NCBI RefSeq assembly: GCF_003121925.1
Contig: NZ_QEWR01000004.1
Location: 327,240 to 377,396 of the forward strand
From: Ignatzschineria indica
GTDB taxonomy: Bacteria; Pseudomonadota; Gammaproteobacteria; Cardiobacteriales; Wohlfahrtiimonadaceae
Length of the DNA: 50,157 nt
Direction: 5' to 3'
Shown: positions 17,842 to 27,130 of the stretch, one piece after another
Layout: each line of letters starts with the position of its first letter
Position numbering within the stretch: the first letter of the stretch is position 1
Position numbers and translations under genes: made by a program
The notes under the pieces: model-generated
Database searches by the model: none
Seen by the model: only the letters and a program-made list of their open reading frames with translations
What the model was told of the DNA's origin: nothing

Positions 17842-17913
17842 TGGGCAAGTTGTGGACGAGTAGAGAGTAAGTAGTGGAGGTGGGTATTGTGCGACTGTGC
17901 GACTCACCATGCT

Positions 17914-19308
17914 CTATGAGTGCGCCTCCTTTTCAAGAGAATAGGCAATGGGATGAATTGGTAGAGTGATCGTGATGGAGAGGCCATTGTCATTGATCGC
18001 TTCTACCTTTCCATGATGTGATTCAACTAAGCGAGAGACAATCGCTAAACCTAATCCTGAGCCCCCATAATCCTCAAAATCAGTCGGGCGCTCTCCACGA
18101 TAGAAGGGCTCGAAAATCTGTGGAAGATCCTTCTCTAAGACGCCCGGCCCATCATCATGGACATTGATAATAAAGTAACGCTCTGTTGAAGACATTGAGA
18201 CTTCAATTTTGCTTTTAGCATAATGGATCGCATTACGGATAATATTCTCAATACCGCTACCAATTAACTCCATATTGGCGGTGATAATAAGATCGGGAAT
18301 TTTATTAAAGGTTAAGGTTTTTTCTCTCTCTTCTGCTTCAAATGCAGCATCTTCAAGTAGTGGCCACAAGAAATCTTGGAGTGAAATCTCTCGAAAGGCA
18401 TCTGGAGTGGAGATCATCTGTTTCGAGAGGGAGAGTAGCGATTGAATTCGCTCTTCTAATAATCGTAAATTGACATTGATTCTCTCCACCTCTTCATCAA
18501 TCTCCGGAATATTTTTAAGGCGAATCAGACTATTGGCTAACTGAATACGGGTAATAGGGGTACGCATCTCATGAGAGAGATTGGCAAAGAGGCGTGTCCG
18601 CTCACTTTGTGCCTGATTGAGTGTATTGACCATCTGATTAAACTGTTTTGCCAGTTGTCGATACTCCGTGGGGCCTTGCATCTCTAAGTAGCGATCTTCT
18701 CGCCAATCCCCTTTTCCGACTCGAATGACCGCTTGAATCAATTTTTTCATCGGAATTGTTAAGGACCAACTCAAAAGTGCAGCAAAAGGGAAGCTGATAA
18801 TTAACATTAAGGTCAGGAGGAGAAGGGGCGCATCATAGATGCGGGAGAGATAGTAAGATTGGGGGAGTGCATCGATAAGAAGATAGTAGGCATTACTATC
18901 CTTAGGAAAGTAAAAGGGCCCTACAATTTCAAAATCGGTAATCTCTTGTTGGTAGACTGTTGTACTCGATAAGGTGCTGACAATAAAGCGCATCATCTCC
19001 TCATTATCGATACGGCGGAGGGTATTGTAGCGTTCGGCAGTATTTTCAGGGATTACAATCAGGCGGGAACCTTCATCATCATCGAGATAACGGTTGCTCG
19101 GGATATTATGCAACATATAGACGATTTTAGTGGTATAGAAGGTATATTCACTCTGTGGCGTTGGGAGCACTCTTCGTTGATCAAATTGGGGAAGATAGAT
19201 TGTCAATGAGATCATCAATACCATGCTGACCCAGATCGTAATAAAGACCCGGATGCTTAAGTGATTCAATATTTTAAATGTTTGAAATATTTTCAGGTAT
19301 TTTCTCAT
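17914..19308 (-). CDS. cpxA: Envelope-stress sensor histidine kinase CpxA
   Basis: CpxA senses misfolded envelope proteins and phosphorylates CpxR. The 464-residue protein has one membrane helix at about 20-38, a periplasmic sensor to about 158, a second helix at about 160-182, and a HAMP linker. The phospho-acceptor is H246 in FANLSHEMRTPITRIQLA. The ATP-binding domain shows NIIRNAIHYA (N box), HDDGPGV (G1), FEPFYRG (F) and GGSGLGLAIV (G2). It lies downstream of cpxR with a 118-base gap that carries a hairpin, looser than in the usual compact operon. Confidence 0.92.
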   Translation of the reverse strand: MRKYLKIFQTFKILNHLSIRVFITIWVSMVLMISLTIYLPQFDQRRVLPTPQSEYTFYTTKIVYMLHNIPSNRYLDDDEGSRLIVIPENTAERYNTLRRIDNEEMMRFIVSTLSSTTVYQQEITDFEIVGPFYFPKDSNAYYLLIDALPQSYYLSRIYDAPLLLLTLMLIISFPFAALLSWSLTIPMKKLIQAVIRVGKGDWREDRYLEMQGPTEYRQLAKQFNQMVNTLNQAQSERTRLFANLSHEMRTPITRIQLANSLIRLKNIPEIDEEVERINVNLRLLEERIQSLLSLSKQMISTPDAFREISLQDFLWPLLEDAAFEAEEREKTLTFNKIPDLIITANMELIGSGIENIIRNAIHYAKSKIEVSMSSTERYFIINVHDDGPGVLEKDLPQIFEPFYRGERPTDFEDYGGSGLGLAIVSRLVESHHGKVEAINDNGLSITITLPIHPIAYSLEKEAHS

Positions 19309-19357
19309 GATAAAGCATACCGTTGCTAGAGTGATCTACTATCGTTTTGAATAGATA

Positions 19358-19385
19358 AATCCCCAACAGCAGATCGTTGGGGATT
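19358..19385 (-). terminator. Hairpin between cpxR and cpxA, possible attenuator
   Basis: Perfect arms AATCCCCAA/TTGGGGATT flank a 10-base loop. On the minus strand it is followed by TTATCTATTC, a weak T tract, so it may lower cpxA expression relative to cpxR. Confidence 0.55.
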
Positions 19386-19426
19386 ATGATTGTGATGGTG
19401 TGTTGACCAACCTTCCTAGGATGAAT

Positions 19427-20140
19427 CTACTCTAAGAAGAGATATCCCTGACCATGAACTGTTTTAAACCAAGGAAGGCCATCATCTCTTTTGGGTAACT
19501 TTTTCCGAATATTACTCAAATGCATATCGATCACTCGATCGAAAGATTGATGACGTTTACCCAATACATTACGGCTCAACTCTTCACGGCTGACCGTCTC
19601 TCCTTTATGTTGAATCATATAGTAGAGAACTGAAAACTCTGTCGTTGTTAGATTGATAGGATGTTCTCGATAGGTTGCTCTAAATTGCGCGGAGTTGAGC
19701 ATCAAGCCATGTACTTCAAGCGTGGTTGCATCATTATACCCAGGCCCTTCGATATTCTCTGCAATTTTGCTCTGTAGCCTCAATCGAGCACGAATGCGCG
19801 CAATTAATTCACGATCATCAAAGGGTTTAGCGACATAATCATCAGCCCCTAATTCAAGGCCAAGAACACGATCGAAGCTATCTCCTTTTGCTGAGAGGAT
19901 AATCACCGGCAATGTTGGATGCTCTTTACGAATCTCTTTTAAGGTATCCCATCCATTCTTCTCCGGCATCATCACATCTAGGATGATAATATCTGGCGTC
20001 GCATATTCTAAGTATTCTAAGCACTCAACACCATCTTTCTTTACGATTGTTTCAAATCCTTCATACTCTAAGATTTTTGGCACAAGCGCCTGAAGTTCTG
20101 TGTCATCATCAACAAATAAAACTTTAGCTTGGGCTGTCAT
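19427..20140 (-). CDS. cpxR: Response regulator CpxR
   Basis: This is an OmpR-family transcription factor for the envelope stress response. The receiver domain has VLFVDDDTEL, the phospho-acceptor D55 in IIILDVMMPEKNG, and GADDYVAKPF. The winged-helix domain (about 145-237) shows LTTTEFSVLYYMIQHKGETV, LGKRHQSFDRVIDMHLSNIR and the ending WFKTVHGQGYLF. The match to E. coli CpxR is strong along its length. It is the promoter-proximal gene with cpxA. Its promoter must lie in the AT-rich region to the right (20141 on). Confidence 0.95.
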   Translation of the reverse strand: MTAQAKVLFVDDDTELQALVPKILEYEGFETIVKKDGVECLEYLEYATPDIIILDVMMPEKNGWDTLKEIRKEHPTLPVIILSAKGDSFDRVLGLELGADDYVAKPFDDRELIARIRARLRLQSKIAENIEGPGYNDATTLEVHGLMLNSAQFRATYREHPINLTTTEFSVLYYMIQHKGETVSREELSRNVLGKRHQSFDRVIDMHLSNIRKKLPKRDDGLPWFKTVHGQGYLFLE

Positions 20141-20966
20141 TACTTTTTATTCCATCCTCTATTATCAATATTAAAGACCTAGAATGTATAAAAATATTAA
20201 AACTTAATAGATCTAAATTTATTTAATTAAAACTAACAAAGTGCCTAATACATTATAAAATATTATAAATTAACTCTTGGTAAATTATAAGTATTATTAT
20301 GCTTCCCTACTCATTGAGTATCGGGCTTAAAGATAAGGGTCTTTCAATAAAGTGATCATAAAGAGACCTGCAATTATCCTGATCATAAAAGAAAGTATGA
20401 CATTGTAATCTTGGGTCATTATTGCTAATAGATTGAGGAAGTTAACATCATTAGATTTTTTTATAAAATGATTAACTAACCCCGAAATACCCGATATTGA
20501 CAAGATTGAATATTCTCTTTTATGAACAGATACTTTATGAAAAGAGTGACCTTAAGAGATTAATTTTAATAAAAAATATGAAAATGTTCCGTCTATAATT
20601 GTAATAACTCTATATAGTATAATTTAAAATGTAAAGATTATTGAATTTAAAGGGAAAATTTAAAATATTATGTGAGGTTAGTTTCCGGATTTCGCTAATA
20701 GATCTCTCGATTCTTACTGAAATTGAAAAAGTAGGGCAATGAGAATAAATATTTAGGAGGATAATTTACCCATAATTATTTTTATTTTATATTGTAATTT
20801 ATTAAATATTGTGTGTCGGGATATTATCGTATCAGCTATTAATGGCTGCCGGATCTACATTGCGCTGATTTCTACTCTCAAGAGAGTCATAGGGAAGGGA
20901 TTCTAATTGACTGATTAATTTTTTTAATAGAGCCCTTTCCCGCTCCTATTAAAGCTGGAACTTGCT
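20141..20966. other. AT-rich intergenic region, no gene seen
   Basis: About 825 bases between cpxR and trkH hold no plausible ORF. The right part near 20844 has GCTGCCGGATCT followed by ACATTGCG, which may be a decayed head of the dispersed repeat. The cpxR promoter should be in the left part, but no clear -35/-10 pair could be fixed by eye. Confidence 0.4.
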
Positions 20967-22424
20967 TTAATGTTTCCAGAAGCTAGGTGTTACTAAAACA
21001 AAGAGGGTAAAGATCTCTAAGCGACCAAGAATCATGGTAAACATTAGGGTTGAGAGCGCGCCATCGGGTAAGCCACCATAGGTACTTGAAACTGCACCTA
21101 AGCCCGGGCCGGTAATATTAAGGCATGCCGCTACTGCCGAGAAAGCATCGAGTGGTGAGAGTCCAAAAGCGGTCATAACCAGGGTTAAAATTGCCGTAGA
21201 GAAGGCATAGATCCCTAAAAAAGCCCAAACGCTGCCGAGAATATCATTATGAACGACCCGCTTATTGAGGCGAATCGGAAACTTCCCATGTGGATGGATC
21301 AGAAGCTTAATTTCCCGCATTGCTTGCTTGGTTAAGAGAATGACGCGAATCACCTTCATCCCGCCAGCAGTAGAGCCTGAACAGCCTCCAATAAAGCTGA
21401 TAAAGACGATCAGAATAGGAAGGTAACTCGGCCAACTACTAAAGTCGGTAATCGTCAGCCCCGTGGTGGTAATCATAGAGATGACGGCGAAAGCCGCTTG
21501 GAGCACAATATCCTCAACGGTATCGAAGACTTCAAAGTGATAGAGGCCGATAGCGATGAGGGTAATGGCAATAAGGCAGATAAAGGCAAAGGCGCGTAGT
21601 TCGCTACTTTCGAGATAGAGGCGTAGCTTCTTCTGCCTAAAAGCTAAGAAGTGGGTTGTAAAGTTAATGGAGCTAATAAACATAAAGATGATTGCGGTCA
21701 TATCGATAAACTTACTCTTAAAGTGACCTAAACTATCATCATAGTTCGAAAATCCAGCGGTTGCTACCGTGGTAAAACCGTGGGTAATCGCATCAAAGAG
21801 ATCCATTCCGCCAATGTAGTAGACGATGATACAAGCGGCCAACAAAATAAGGTAGACTGACCAGAGATTACGTGCCGTCTGTGCAATACGCGGTGTTAAG
21901 TTATCCTCTTTAAAGGGGCCAGAGACTTCCACCTTGAAGAGCGCTAATCCCCCCATTCCTAGAAGAGGCATAATGGCAACAGCGAGAATAATGATCCCCA
22001 TTCCGCCGAAGAAGTGGAGTTGCGTTCGATACCAGAGAATCGATTTGGGGAGATCTTGAATATGGGTTAAAACCGTAGCTCCTGTTGTGGTAAACCCAGA
22101 GGTCGCTTCAAAGAGGGCATGGGTGATGCGAAGATCCACTGCCGGAGAGATAATAAGGGGTAGCGCGCTAATACAGCTCAACGTCGTCCAGAAGAGGGAG
22201 ACAATGAGAAATCCATCACGCGTTTTGAGCCTTGCCTCTGTCTTTCGGCAAGGAAGCCATAGCATCAAGCCAAGGGCAAAGGTGCTCAAGAAGGTGATAA
22301 AGAAATATTTTGCCTGCCCATCATGATAGATATAGGAGATAATGATTGGAATAAGATAGGTAAAGCTAAAGCTCGTTACCAAAATACCAATGATCTTTAA
22401 GACAGGTGTAATCTGATTGCGCAT
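20967..22424 (-). CDS. trkH: Trk/Ktr potassium uptake membrane protein
   Basis: TrkH is the pore subunit for potassium uptake. The 485-residue protein has four repeated M1-P-M2 units with selectivity loops TSGFTTTGAT, VATAGFSN, MITTTGLT and NITGPGLG. GTG 22439 opens the frame, but AGAGG lies just before ATG 22424, which gives 485 residues, close to the 483 of E. coli. The regulatory partner trkA is not in the window. The gene is single; the lpp-like gene diverges from it. Confidence 0.93.
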   Translation of the reverse strand: MRNQITPVLKIIGILVTSFSFTYLIPIIISYIYHDGQAKYFFITFLSTFALGLMLWLPCRKTEARLKTRDGFLIVSLFWTTLSCISALPLIISPAVDLRITHALFEATSGFTTTGATVLTHIQDLPKSILWYRTQLHFFGGMGIIILAVAIMPLLGMGGLALFKVEVSGPFKEDNLTPRIAQTARNLWSVYLILLAACIIVYYIGGMDLFDAITHGFTTVATAGFSNYDDSLGHFKSKFIDMTAIIFMFISSINFTTHFLAFRQKKLRLYLESSELRAFAFICLIAITLIAIGLYHFEVFDTVEDIVLQAAFAVISMITTTGLTITDFSSWPSYLPILIVFISFIGGCSGSTAGGMKVIRVILLTKQAMREIKLLIHPHGKFPIRLNKRVVHNDILGSVWAFLGIYAFSTAILTLVMTAFGLSPLDAFSAVAACLNITGPGLGAVSSTYGGLPDGALSTLMFTMILGRLEIFTLFVLVTPSFWKH

Positions 22425-22664
22425 GGCGCCTCTACTCACAAAAAAATAGGATAAACAATGATAGGCGATAATTCTATCGATGCAATCCCAAGGGAATCAT
22501 CTATATGATTTAACCACAAAAAGGGGATTATTGAAATAAGCGCTTATTTTACCGCTATTTGCCCTCTCTTGTCCTGCATTTTATCGTGGCAAGCCTTGCT
22601 TTTTACTGGTAAACAGTAGAAAATATGAGCGACTGCCATTTAAATAATATTGAATGGACAGGAG

Positions 22665-22670
22665 TATAAT
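22665..22670 (+). promoter_or_regulatory. Consensus -10 box of the small lipoprotein gene
   Basis: TATAAT lies about 37 bases before the start codon. No good -35 hexamer is at the right distance, but a preceding GGAG and the perfect -10 suggest a promoter. Confidence 0.5.
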
Positions 22671-22707
22671 ATCTTCTAAATATTATTTTTATTAAGGAAC
22701 AAGTAAT

Positions 22708-22890
22708 ATGAAAAACTTAGCTAAAGTAGCAGCATTAGTAGTTGTTGGTGCAATCACTGTTGGTTGTGCATCACAAAACGTTGAAGCGAAAGCAGACGAA
22801 GCGTTAAAAACAGCAAACGAAGCGAAAAGCATCGCACTTGCAACACAAGCACAATTTGACAAATACTTCACAAAAACTCGTTTCAAATAA
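22708..22890 (+). CDS. Lpp/OprI-like small outer-membrane lipoprotein
   Basis: The 60-residue precursor starts with a lipoprotein signal (MKNLAKVAALVVVGAITVGC); C20 is the lipidation site. The mature 41 residues form an alanine-rich amphipathic helix (NVEAKADEALKTANEAKSIA) like the trimeric coiled coil of Lpp and OprI. The protein ends with lysine (RFK), as needed if it were linked to peptidoglycan. It is shorter than E. coli Lpp (58 mature residues). AAGGAAC lies about 7 bases before ATG. The terminator is about 235 bases downstream, leaving an unusually long 3' tail. Confidence 0.8.
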   Translation: MKNLAKVAALVVVGAITVGCASQNVEAKADEALKTANEAKSIALATQAQFDKYFTKTRFK

Positions 22891-23124
22891 TCGCTTAATT
22901 GCAGCTAAATATTAAAATTATTAATCAATTTTAATCATTTTAGTGAAATCGAGTTTAATATTGTAGGTAATTATTCGATGGTTATTGAACTATTCAATTA
23001 AGATATTCAACATCTGGTTAATCTCAATTAATCTATGTTAATCGATATTAAAATAGATTTAATAAAGAAATCATTCGCAAATATCTAATAAGAATATTTA
23101 ATCAATAATCGTCAAGACCTTATA

Positions 23125-23160
23125 AAAACCCCGCTCTTTTTGGCGGGGTTTTCTATTTTT
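23125..23160 (+). terminator. Rho-independent terminator, distal to the lipoprotein gene
   Basis: Arms AAAACCCCGC and GCGGGGTTTT are followed by CTATTTTTC. It ends just before the repeat array. Confidence 0.85.
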
Positions 23161-23190
23161 CTATTATATATACAATCAAAAGCCGATGAA

Positions 23191-24110
23191 GTGCCGGATC
23201 TCACTACCGCATTCTTCCAAAAAGTGCATGCCGGCATGGGGAGATCTTTCAATCACCGGTAATAACTATCACTGATATCTTGAAATATAAAGATTTATGC
23301 GGTATCGGAAAATACTATTGCATACTTCTAAAACTCATGTGCCGGGAATACCATTCACTCAAGTTGCGATAAGTTCTCGGCATCAAGGATGCCGCCCTGC
23401 GAGCATGCAGTCGTAATAAGAATGAAGTGGTGGTTCCCGCCTTTCAACAAACCTTCTTAAGAATCATAAAATGATTCATTGAAATAAAACAAGCTGAAGA
23501 GGTGCCGGAGTTTACTACCGCGTTCTTCCAAAAAGCGCATGCCGGCATAGGGCGAGCTTTCAATCGCCGGTAACAACTATCACTGATATCTTGAAATATA
23601 AAGATTTATGCGGTATCGGAAAATACTATTGCATACTTCTAAAACTCATGTGCCGGTAATACGGCTCACTCAAATAACGATAAGTTCTCAGTATCAAGGA
23701 TGCCGACCTGCGGGCATGCAGTCGTAATAAGAATGAAATGGTGGGTTCCCGCCTCTCAATAAATCTTCTTAAGAATCATAAAATGATTCATTGAAATAAA
23801 ACAGGTTGAAGAGGTGCCGGATCTCACTACCGCATTCTTCCAAAAAATGCATGCCGGCACGGGGCGATCTTTCAATCGCCGGCAATACTGCTCACTCAAG
23901 TTGCGATAAGTTCTCGGCATCAAGGATGCCGACCTGCGGGCATGCAGTCGCAATAAGAATGAAATGGTGGGTTCCCGCCTTTCAATAAACCTTCTTAAGA
24001 ATCATAAAATGATTCATTGAAATAAAACAGGCTAAAGAGGTGCCGGAGATTACTACCGCGTTCTTCCAAAAGAGTATGCCGGCACGGGGAGATTGTTATC
24101 GCCGGTATAG
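23191..24110 (+). repeat. Largest intergenic repeat array, H-T-H-T-H-T-H
   Basis: Head modules start at 23191, 23502, 23814 and 24040 (spacings 311, 312 and 226 bases). Each H reads GTGCCGGATCTCACTACCGC, then CTTCCAAAA, and closes with ATGCCGGCA. Tail modules at about 23376, 23690 and 23912 carry CATCAAGGATGCC, TGCGGGCATGCA, GTTCCCGCC and CTTCTTAAGAATCATAA. The third unit lacks about 85 bases present in the first two. The array fills the region between the convergent ends of the lipoprotein gene and gpsA. Small ORFs here are not supported as genes. Confidence 0.93.
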
Positions 24111-24122
24111 GACTTAAATTTA

Positions 24123-24158
24123 ATTGCCGGCAGATGGTTAATATCCATTGCCGGCAAT
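24123..24158 (-). terminator. Strong hairpin after gpsA
   Basis: Arms ATTGCCGGCAGATGG and CCATTGCCGGCAAT pair with one bulge. It starts 8 bases after the gpsA stop, but the following minus-strand sequence is only moderately T-rich, so termination is likely, not certain. Confidence 0.55.
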
Positions 24159-24166
24159 ATTCATTC

Positions 24167-25159
24167 TTATTCGATTTTTTGTTCTCTTGCCAGGAGTTGA
24201 TGAAGGGATGCATTGGGGAGAACATTTTTATGGAGAATCTTATAGACTTGTTGCGCAATTGGCAGATCAATGCCCATTGTCTCTCCCAATTCATAGATAT
24301 TTTTAACAATATTGGCACCTTCTACCACTTGCCCAATCGTTTTAAAAGCATCGGCAGCTTTTTCCCCTTGTCCTAAAAGAAGTCCAAATCGGCGATTTCG
24401 GGATTGATTGTCCGTTGCGGTTAAAACTAGATCGCCAAGGCCTGTTAAGCCTTTAAAAGTCTCTGGATTTCCCTCTAATGCAATACCGAGGCGCGTCATC
24501 TCTGCTAATCCTCGGGTGATGAGTGCTGCTCTTGCATTGGCGCCAAAGCCTAAACCATCGGAGATTCCGGTTGCAATGGCGATCACATTTTTATAAGCGC
24601 CGGCAATTTGTACCCCTTTAATATCGAGGTTGCCATAAACCCGCATATTGCCGTGATGAAAAAGGGGAATCACTTCCGCAAGCTCTGCTTCGTTTTTGCC
24701 GGCAATGGCAATGGCGGTGGGGTAGAGTTTGGCTACTTCTTTAGCGAAACTTGGGCCTGAAAGTACGGTGAAATGCCCATTAGGAAAGGCCTGGTAGAAA
24801 GTATCGCTTAAAAAACCGTTAGTATCATGATCAAGCCCTTTTGTCGCGGAGATCACCGGCGGTAATGTTGTAAAATGGATCTCTTTTAACTTGTTAACAA
24901 TCTCACTAAAAGCGGTAGAGGGGACGGCGATTAGAATATCGGTCGCGCCACTCATTGCTTCTTCAAAATCATCGAAGAGGGCGATCGTATCAGGGAAGGG
25001 GATCTCCGGCAAAAAGCGCTCATTAAGACGCAGTTTTTGCATCTCGGCAATATGTTCGCGATTGTGGCTCCACAATCTGACGGGGAATTTATTAGCAACA
25101 TGGATGGCAAGTGCGGTTCCCCAAGAGCCGGCACCTATTACGGCAATCTCTCTACGCAT
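24167..25159 (-). CDS. gpsA: Glycerol-3-phosphate dehydrogenase [NAD(P)+]
   Basis: GpsA makes sn-glycerol-3-phosphate for phospholipid synthesis from dihydroxyacetone phosphate. The 330-residue protein has the dinucleotide fold VIGAGSWGTALA (about 6-17), NERFLPEI, AVPSTAF, SATKGLD and VLSGPSFAKEV. The catalytic region is AGAYKNVIAIATGISDGLGF, followed by FKGLTGLGDLVLTAT and SRNRRFG. AGGAGAG precedes the ATG at 25159. It stands alone. Confidence 0.95.
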   Translation of the reverse strand: MRREIAVIGAGSWGTALAIHVANKFPVRLWSHNREHIAEMQKLRLNERFLPEIPFPDTIALFDDFEEAMSGATDILIAVPSTAFSEIVNKLKEIHFTTLPPVISATKGLDHDTNGFLSDTFYQAFPNGHFTVLSGPSFAKEVAKLYPTAIAIAGKNEAELAEVIPLFHHGNMRVYGNLDIKGVQIAGAYKNVIAIATGISDGLGFGANARAALITRGLAEMTRLGIALEGNPETFKGLTGLGDLVLTATDNQSRNRRFGLLLGQGEKAADAFKTIGQVVEGANIVKNIYELGETMGIDLPIAQQVYKILHKNVLPNASLHQLLAREQKIE

Positions 25160-25491
25160 TCAATCTCTCCTATTCTCTCAATACGGTTGTTGATCTCACA
25201 GTGATGATCTACTCAAAACTTAATTATTCGCCGATTCCACATATTGAAATTATTAAAATTGTGCAACATGCGAAATCTAATGATTGCTCTCTCATCATTG
25301 ACTTGTCTGTTTTTAGATGAAAGAGGTTGTAAAAATTATAACATAGTGCGCTCATCGCTTGCGGGGAAAGGTCAAAGTGGGGAGGAATCGCACGAATAGG
25401 GAAGGGATGAGAAGAGGAAAGGTATCAATAGATAACATCAGTCAAAAACAGAAATATAGCTCATTAGATCGATACCACTCTAAATCGCAGA

Positions 25492-25523
25492 CAAAAAGAA
25501 ACCCCACTCAAAAGAGTGGGGCT
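25492..25523 (-). terminator. Rho-independent terminator of the first porin
   Basis: On the minus strand, perfect arms CCCCACTC/GAGTGGGG with a 4-base loop are followed by TTTCTTTTTG. The rest of the 25160-25577 spacer holds only the gpsA upstream region; no gene is seen. Confidence 0.9.
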
Positions 25524-25577
25524 TCTATCAGACGTTTACACGTTCTTCCAATAAAGCTTGATTGCTCAAGCGTTTAA

Positions 25578-26801
25578 TTAGAAGTCGTGACGCATACCGA
25601 TTGATACTACGTTGTCTTTTTTCTTGTCGTTGCCTTCACCAGCAAATTTAGTTTCGTTTGCACCATACTCAACCCATGCACGTGTGCGTGTAGAGAGTTT
25701 TTGCTCGAAACCAACCGCCCATGATTTAACTTTATCTTTGTCGCCATCAACTTTTACATGGTTCTCACCATAAGCTGCGCGAACAGTACTGAAGTAGTTA
25801 GGGCCAAATGAGAAGCTTGCACCTAAATCCCAACCTTTTGACTTAACTTTATCACCTTTTCCAGTCCAAACTGACACACCACGTTCTTCAGTAGTTAAGT
25901 CTGTAGGAAGTCTATGATTACCATCAGCATATGATGCAGATACTTTAAATGCATCCTGACCATAACCGAGCATTAAACCCCACATTTTTGATTTGTTGTT
26001 ATCACCCATTTTACCTTGGATATAACCTGCTTTAGCAAGGATCGTTCCATTTGCGCCTAAATCATATGCATATTTCGCATTGATAGTCCAGAGGTCAACA
26101 TTTTTGCTGTTGTTTGTTGCTTTTCCATTTTTACCAATGTATAAAGCATCGTCCATCATGATTGCTGCATTTGCTTGGAAACCAGCGAAATCTGGAGTTG
26201 TGTAAGCAATCACTTTACCAACGCGAGAAAATTTAGCACTGCTTAAAGCATCGATAGCATTTAATTCAGTTTGCTTTACGTCAAATTTACCTTCTTTGTC
26301 ATATGCAGCTATAGAATGAGCACCCATTAAGTTAGTTGTCATTGCACGTTGTGCTGCAGAAGAGATCACATTACCGCCATTGAAGTCATCTGTAACAGTG
26401 TCATCAACGATCGTTACTTTGAATGGGTTGTCTTGGCGACCTGCAGTTACCGTACCCCAATCACCAGTTAAACCGAGGATTGCTTTACGTGTAGTCCACT
26501 TGCTGTCTTTACCTTCGTCTTGGATCATACCGTCGAAGCCCCACTCAAGGTTATAGATAACTGCGTTGTTGTTACCTAAATCTTCTGAACCTTTAAGACC
26601 GATACGTGAACCAGCGTCGTTTAAGTTAGAAACACGATTGCTAGTAAGTTTTTTGATACCATCCTGTTCTGGGTTCATTTTTTGAACTTTTTTGCTCTCG
26701 TAGTCGTAACGGATAGAACCGTAGAGAACAGTTTCAGCTTGCGCTGCGCCTAATGTTAAAACAGAAGCTACTGCTACTGCGAAAATACTTTTCTTCATCA
26801 T
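25578..26801 (-). CDS. General outer-membrane porin, copy A
   Basis: The precursor has 407 residues. The signal peptide (MMKKSIFAVAVASVLTLG, then AAQA) is cut before ETVLYGSIRYDYES. The mature part has alternating strands typical of 16-strand trimeric porins (Porin_4 type), with SRIGLKGSEDLGNNNAVIYN, GDWGTVTAGRQDNPF and a C-terminal phenylalanine (SIGMRHDF). The frame opens at a TTG at 26807, but AAAGGAT points to ATG 26801. The paralogue at 27131-28384 shares the ends nearly unchanged and differs in the middle, presumably the surface loops. It has its own promoter (26901-26929) and terminator, so the two are not one operon. Confidence 0.93.
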   Translation of the reverse strand: MMKKSIFAVAVASVLTLGAAQAETVLYGSIRYDYESKKVQKMNPEQDGIKKLTSNRVSNLNDAGSRIGLKGSEDLGNNNAVIYNLEWGFDGMIQDEGKDSKWTTRKAILGLTGDWGTVTAGRQDNPFKVTIVDDTVTDDFNGGNVISSAAQRAMTTNLMGAHSIAAYDKEGKFDVKQTELNAIDALSSAKFSRVGKVIAYTTPDFAGFQANAAIMMDDALYIGKNGKATNNSKNVDLWTINAKYAYDLGANGTILAKAGYIQGKMGDNNKSKMWGLMLGYGQDAFKVSASYADGNHRLPTDLTTEERGVSVWTGKGDKVKSKGWDLGASFSFGPNYFSTVRAAYGENHVKVDGDKDKVKSWAVGFEQKLSTRTRAWVEYGANETKFAGEGNDKKKDNVVSIGMRHDF

Positions 26802-26823
26802 AATCAATTATCCTTTCTGAAAG

Positions 26824-26838
26824 TGCCAACCGTTGGCA
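26824..26838 (-). promoter_or_regulatory. Perfect inverted repeat in the porin A leader
   Basis: TGCCAAC-C-GTTGGCA (7-1-7) lies just upstream of the ribosome binding site in the untranslated leader. The 1-base spacing makes it a better protein-binding palindrome than an RNA hairpin. Confidence 0.55.
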
Positions 26839-26900
26839 ACGCTCATCTATATTTAAGTTCGAAATGAATCACTCCGAAGAAGTGTCCATTGCTGATAACA

Positions 26901-26929
26901 ATAATAGCGGGAATGTATCCTGAACGCAA
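26901..26929 (-). promoter_or_regulatory. Sigma-70 promoter of porin A
   Basis: On the minus strand TTGCGT is followed after 17 bases by TATTAT. The leader would be about 95 bases. Confidence 0.7.
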
Positions 26930-27043
26930 CAGCTTTTCAGTAATATTTGTATTTTTGATAAAGAATAAGCGCAAAATAGTGATCTAAGTTGCCAATCAGG
27001 ATAAAAAAACAACAACTATTTTACAGCATTCATCTATTTAGCA

Positions 27044-27080
27044 ACAAAAAAGAGCCTCTACTGTTGCGAGTAGAGGCTCT
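27044..27080 (-). terminator. Rho-independent terminator of porin B
   Basis: Ten-base perfect arms GAGCCTCTAC/GTAGAGGCTC with an 8-base loop are followed by TTTTTTGTTG on the minus strand. Confidence 0.93.
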
Positions 27081-27130
27081 CTCTTTACTATTTGTCTAAA
27101 TTCTAATGATTCTTGCTGTGCAAGGCTCAA

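Noticed and set aside
23756-23988. Small ORFs inside the repeat arrays (also at 35771-36362 and 37877-38245)
   Set aside because: They follow the repeat sequence in several frames, lack ribosome sites and have no independent coding pattern.
23191-24110. CRISPR or integron attC array
   Set aside because: The units are 226-312 bases, built of two alternating modules, and hold no spacers, cassettes, integrase or cas genes.
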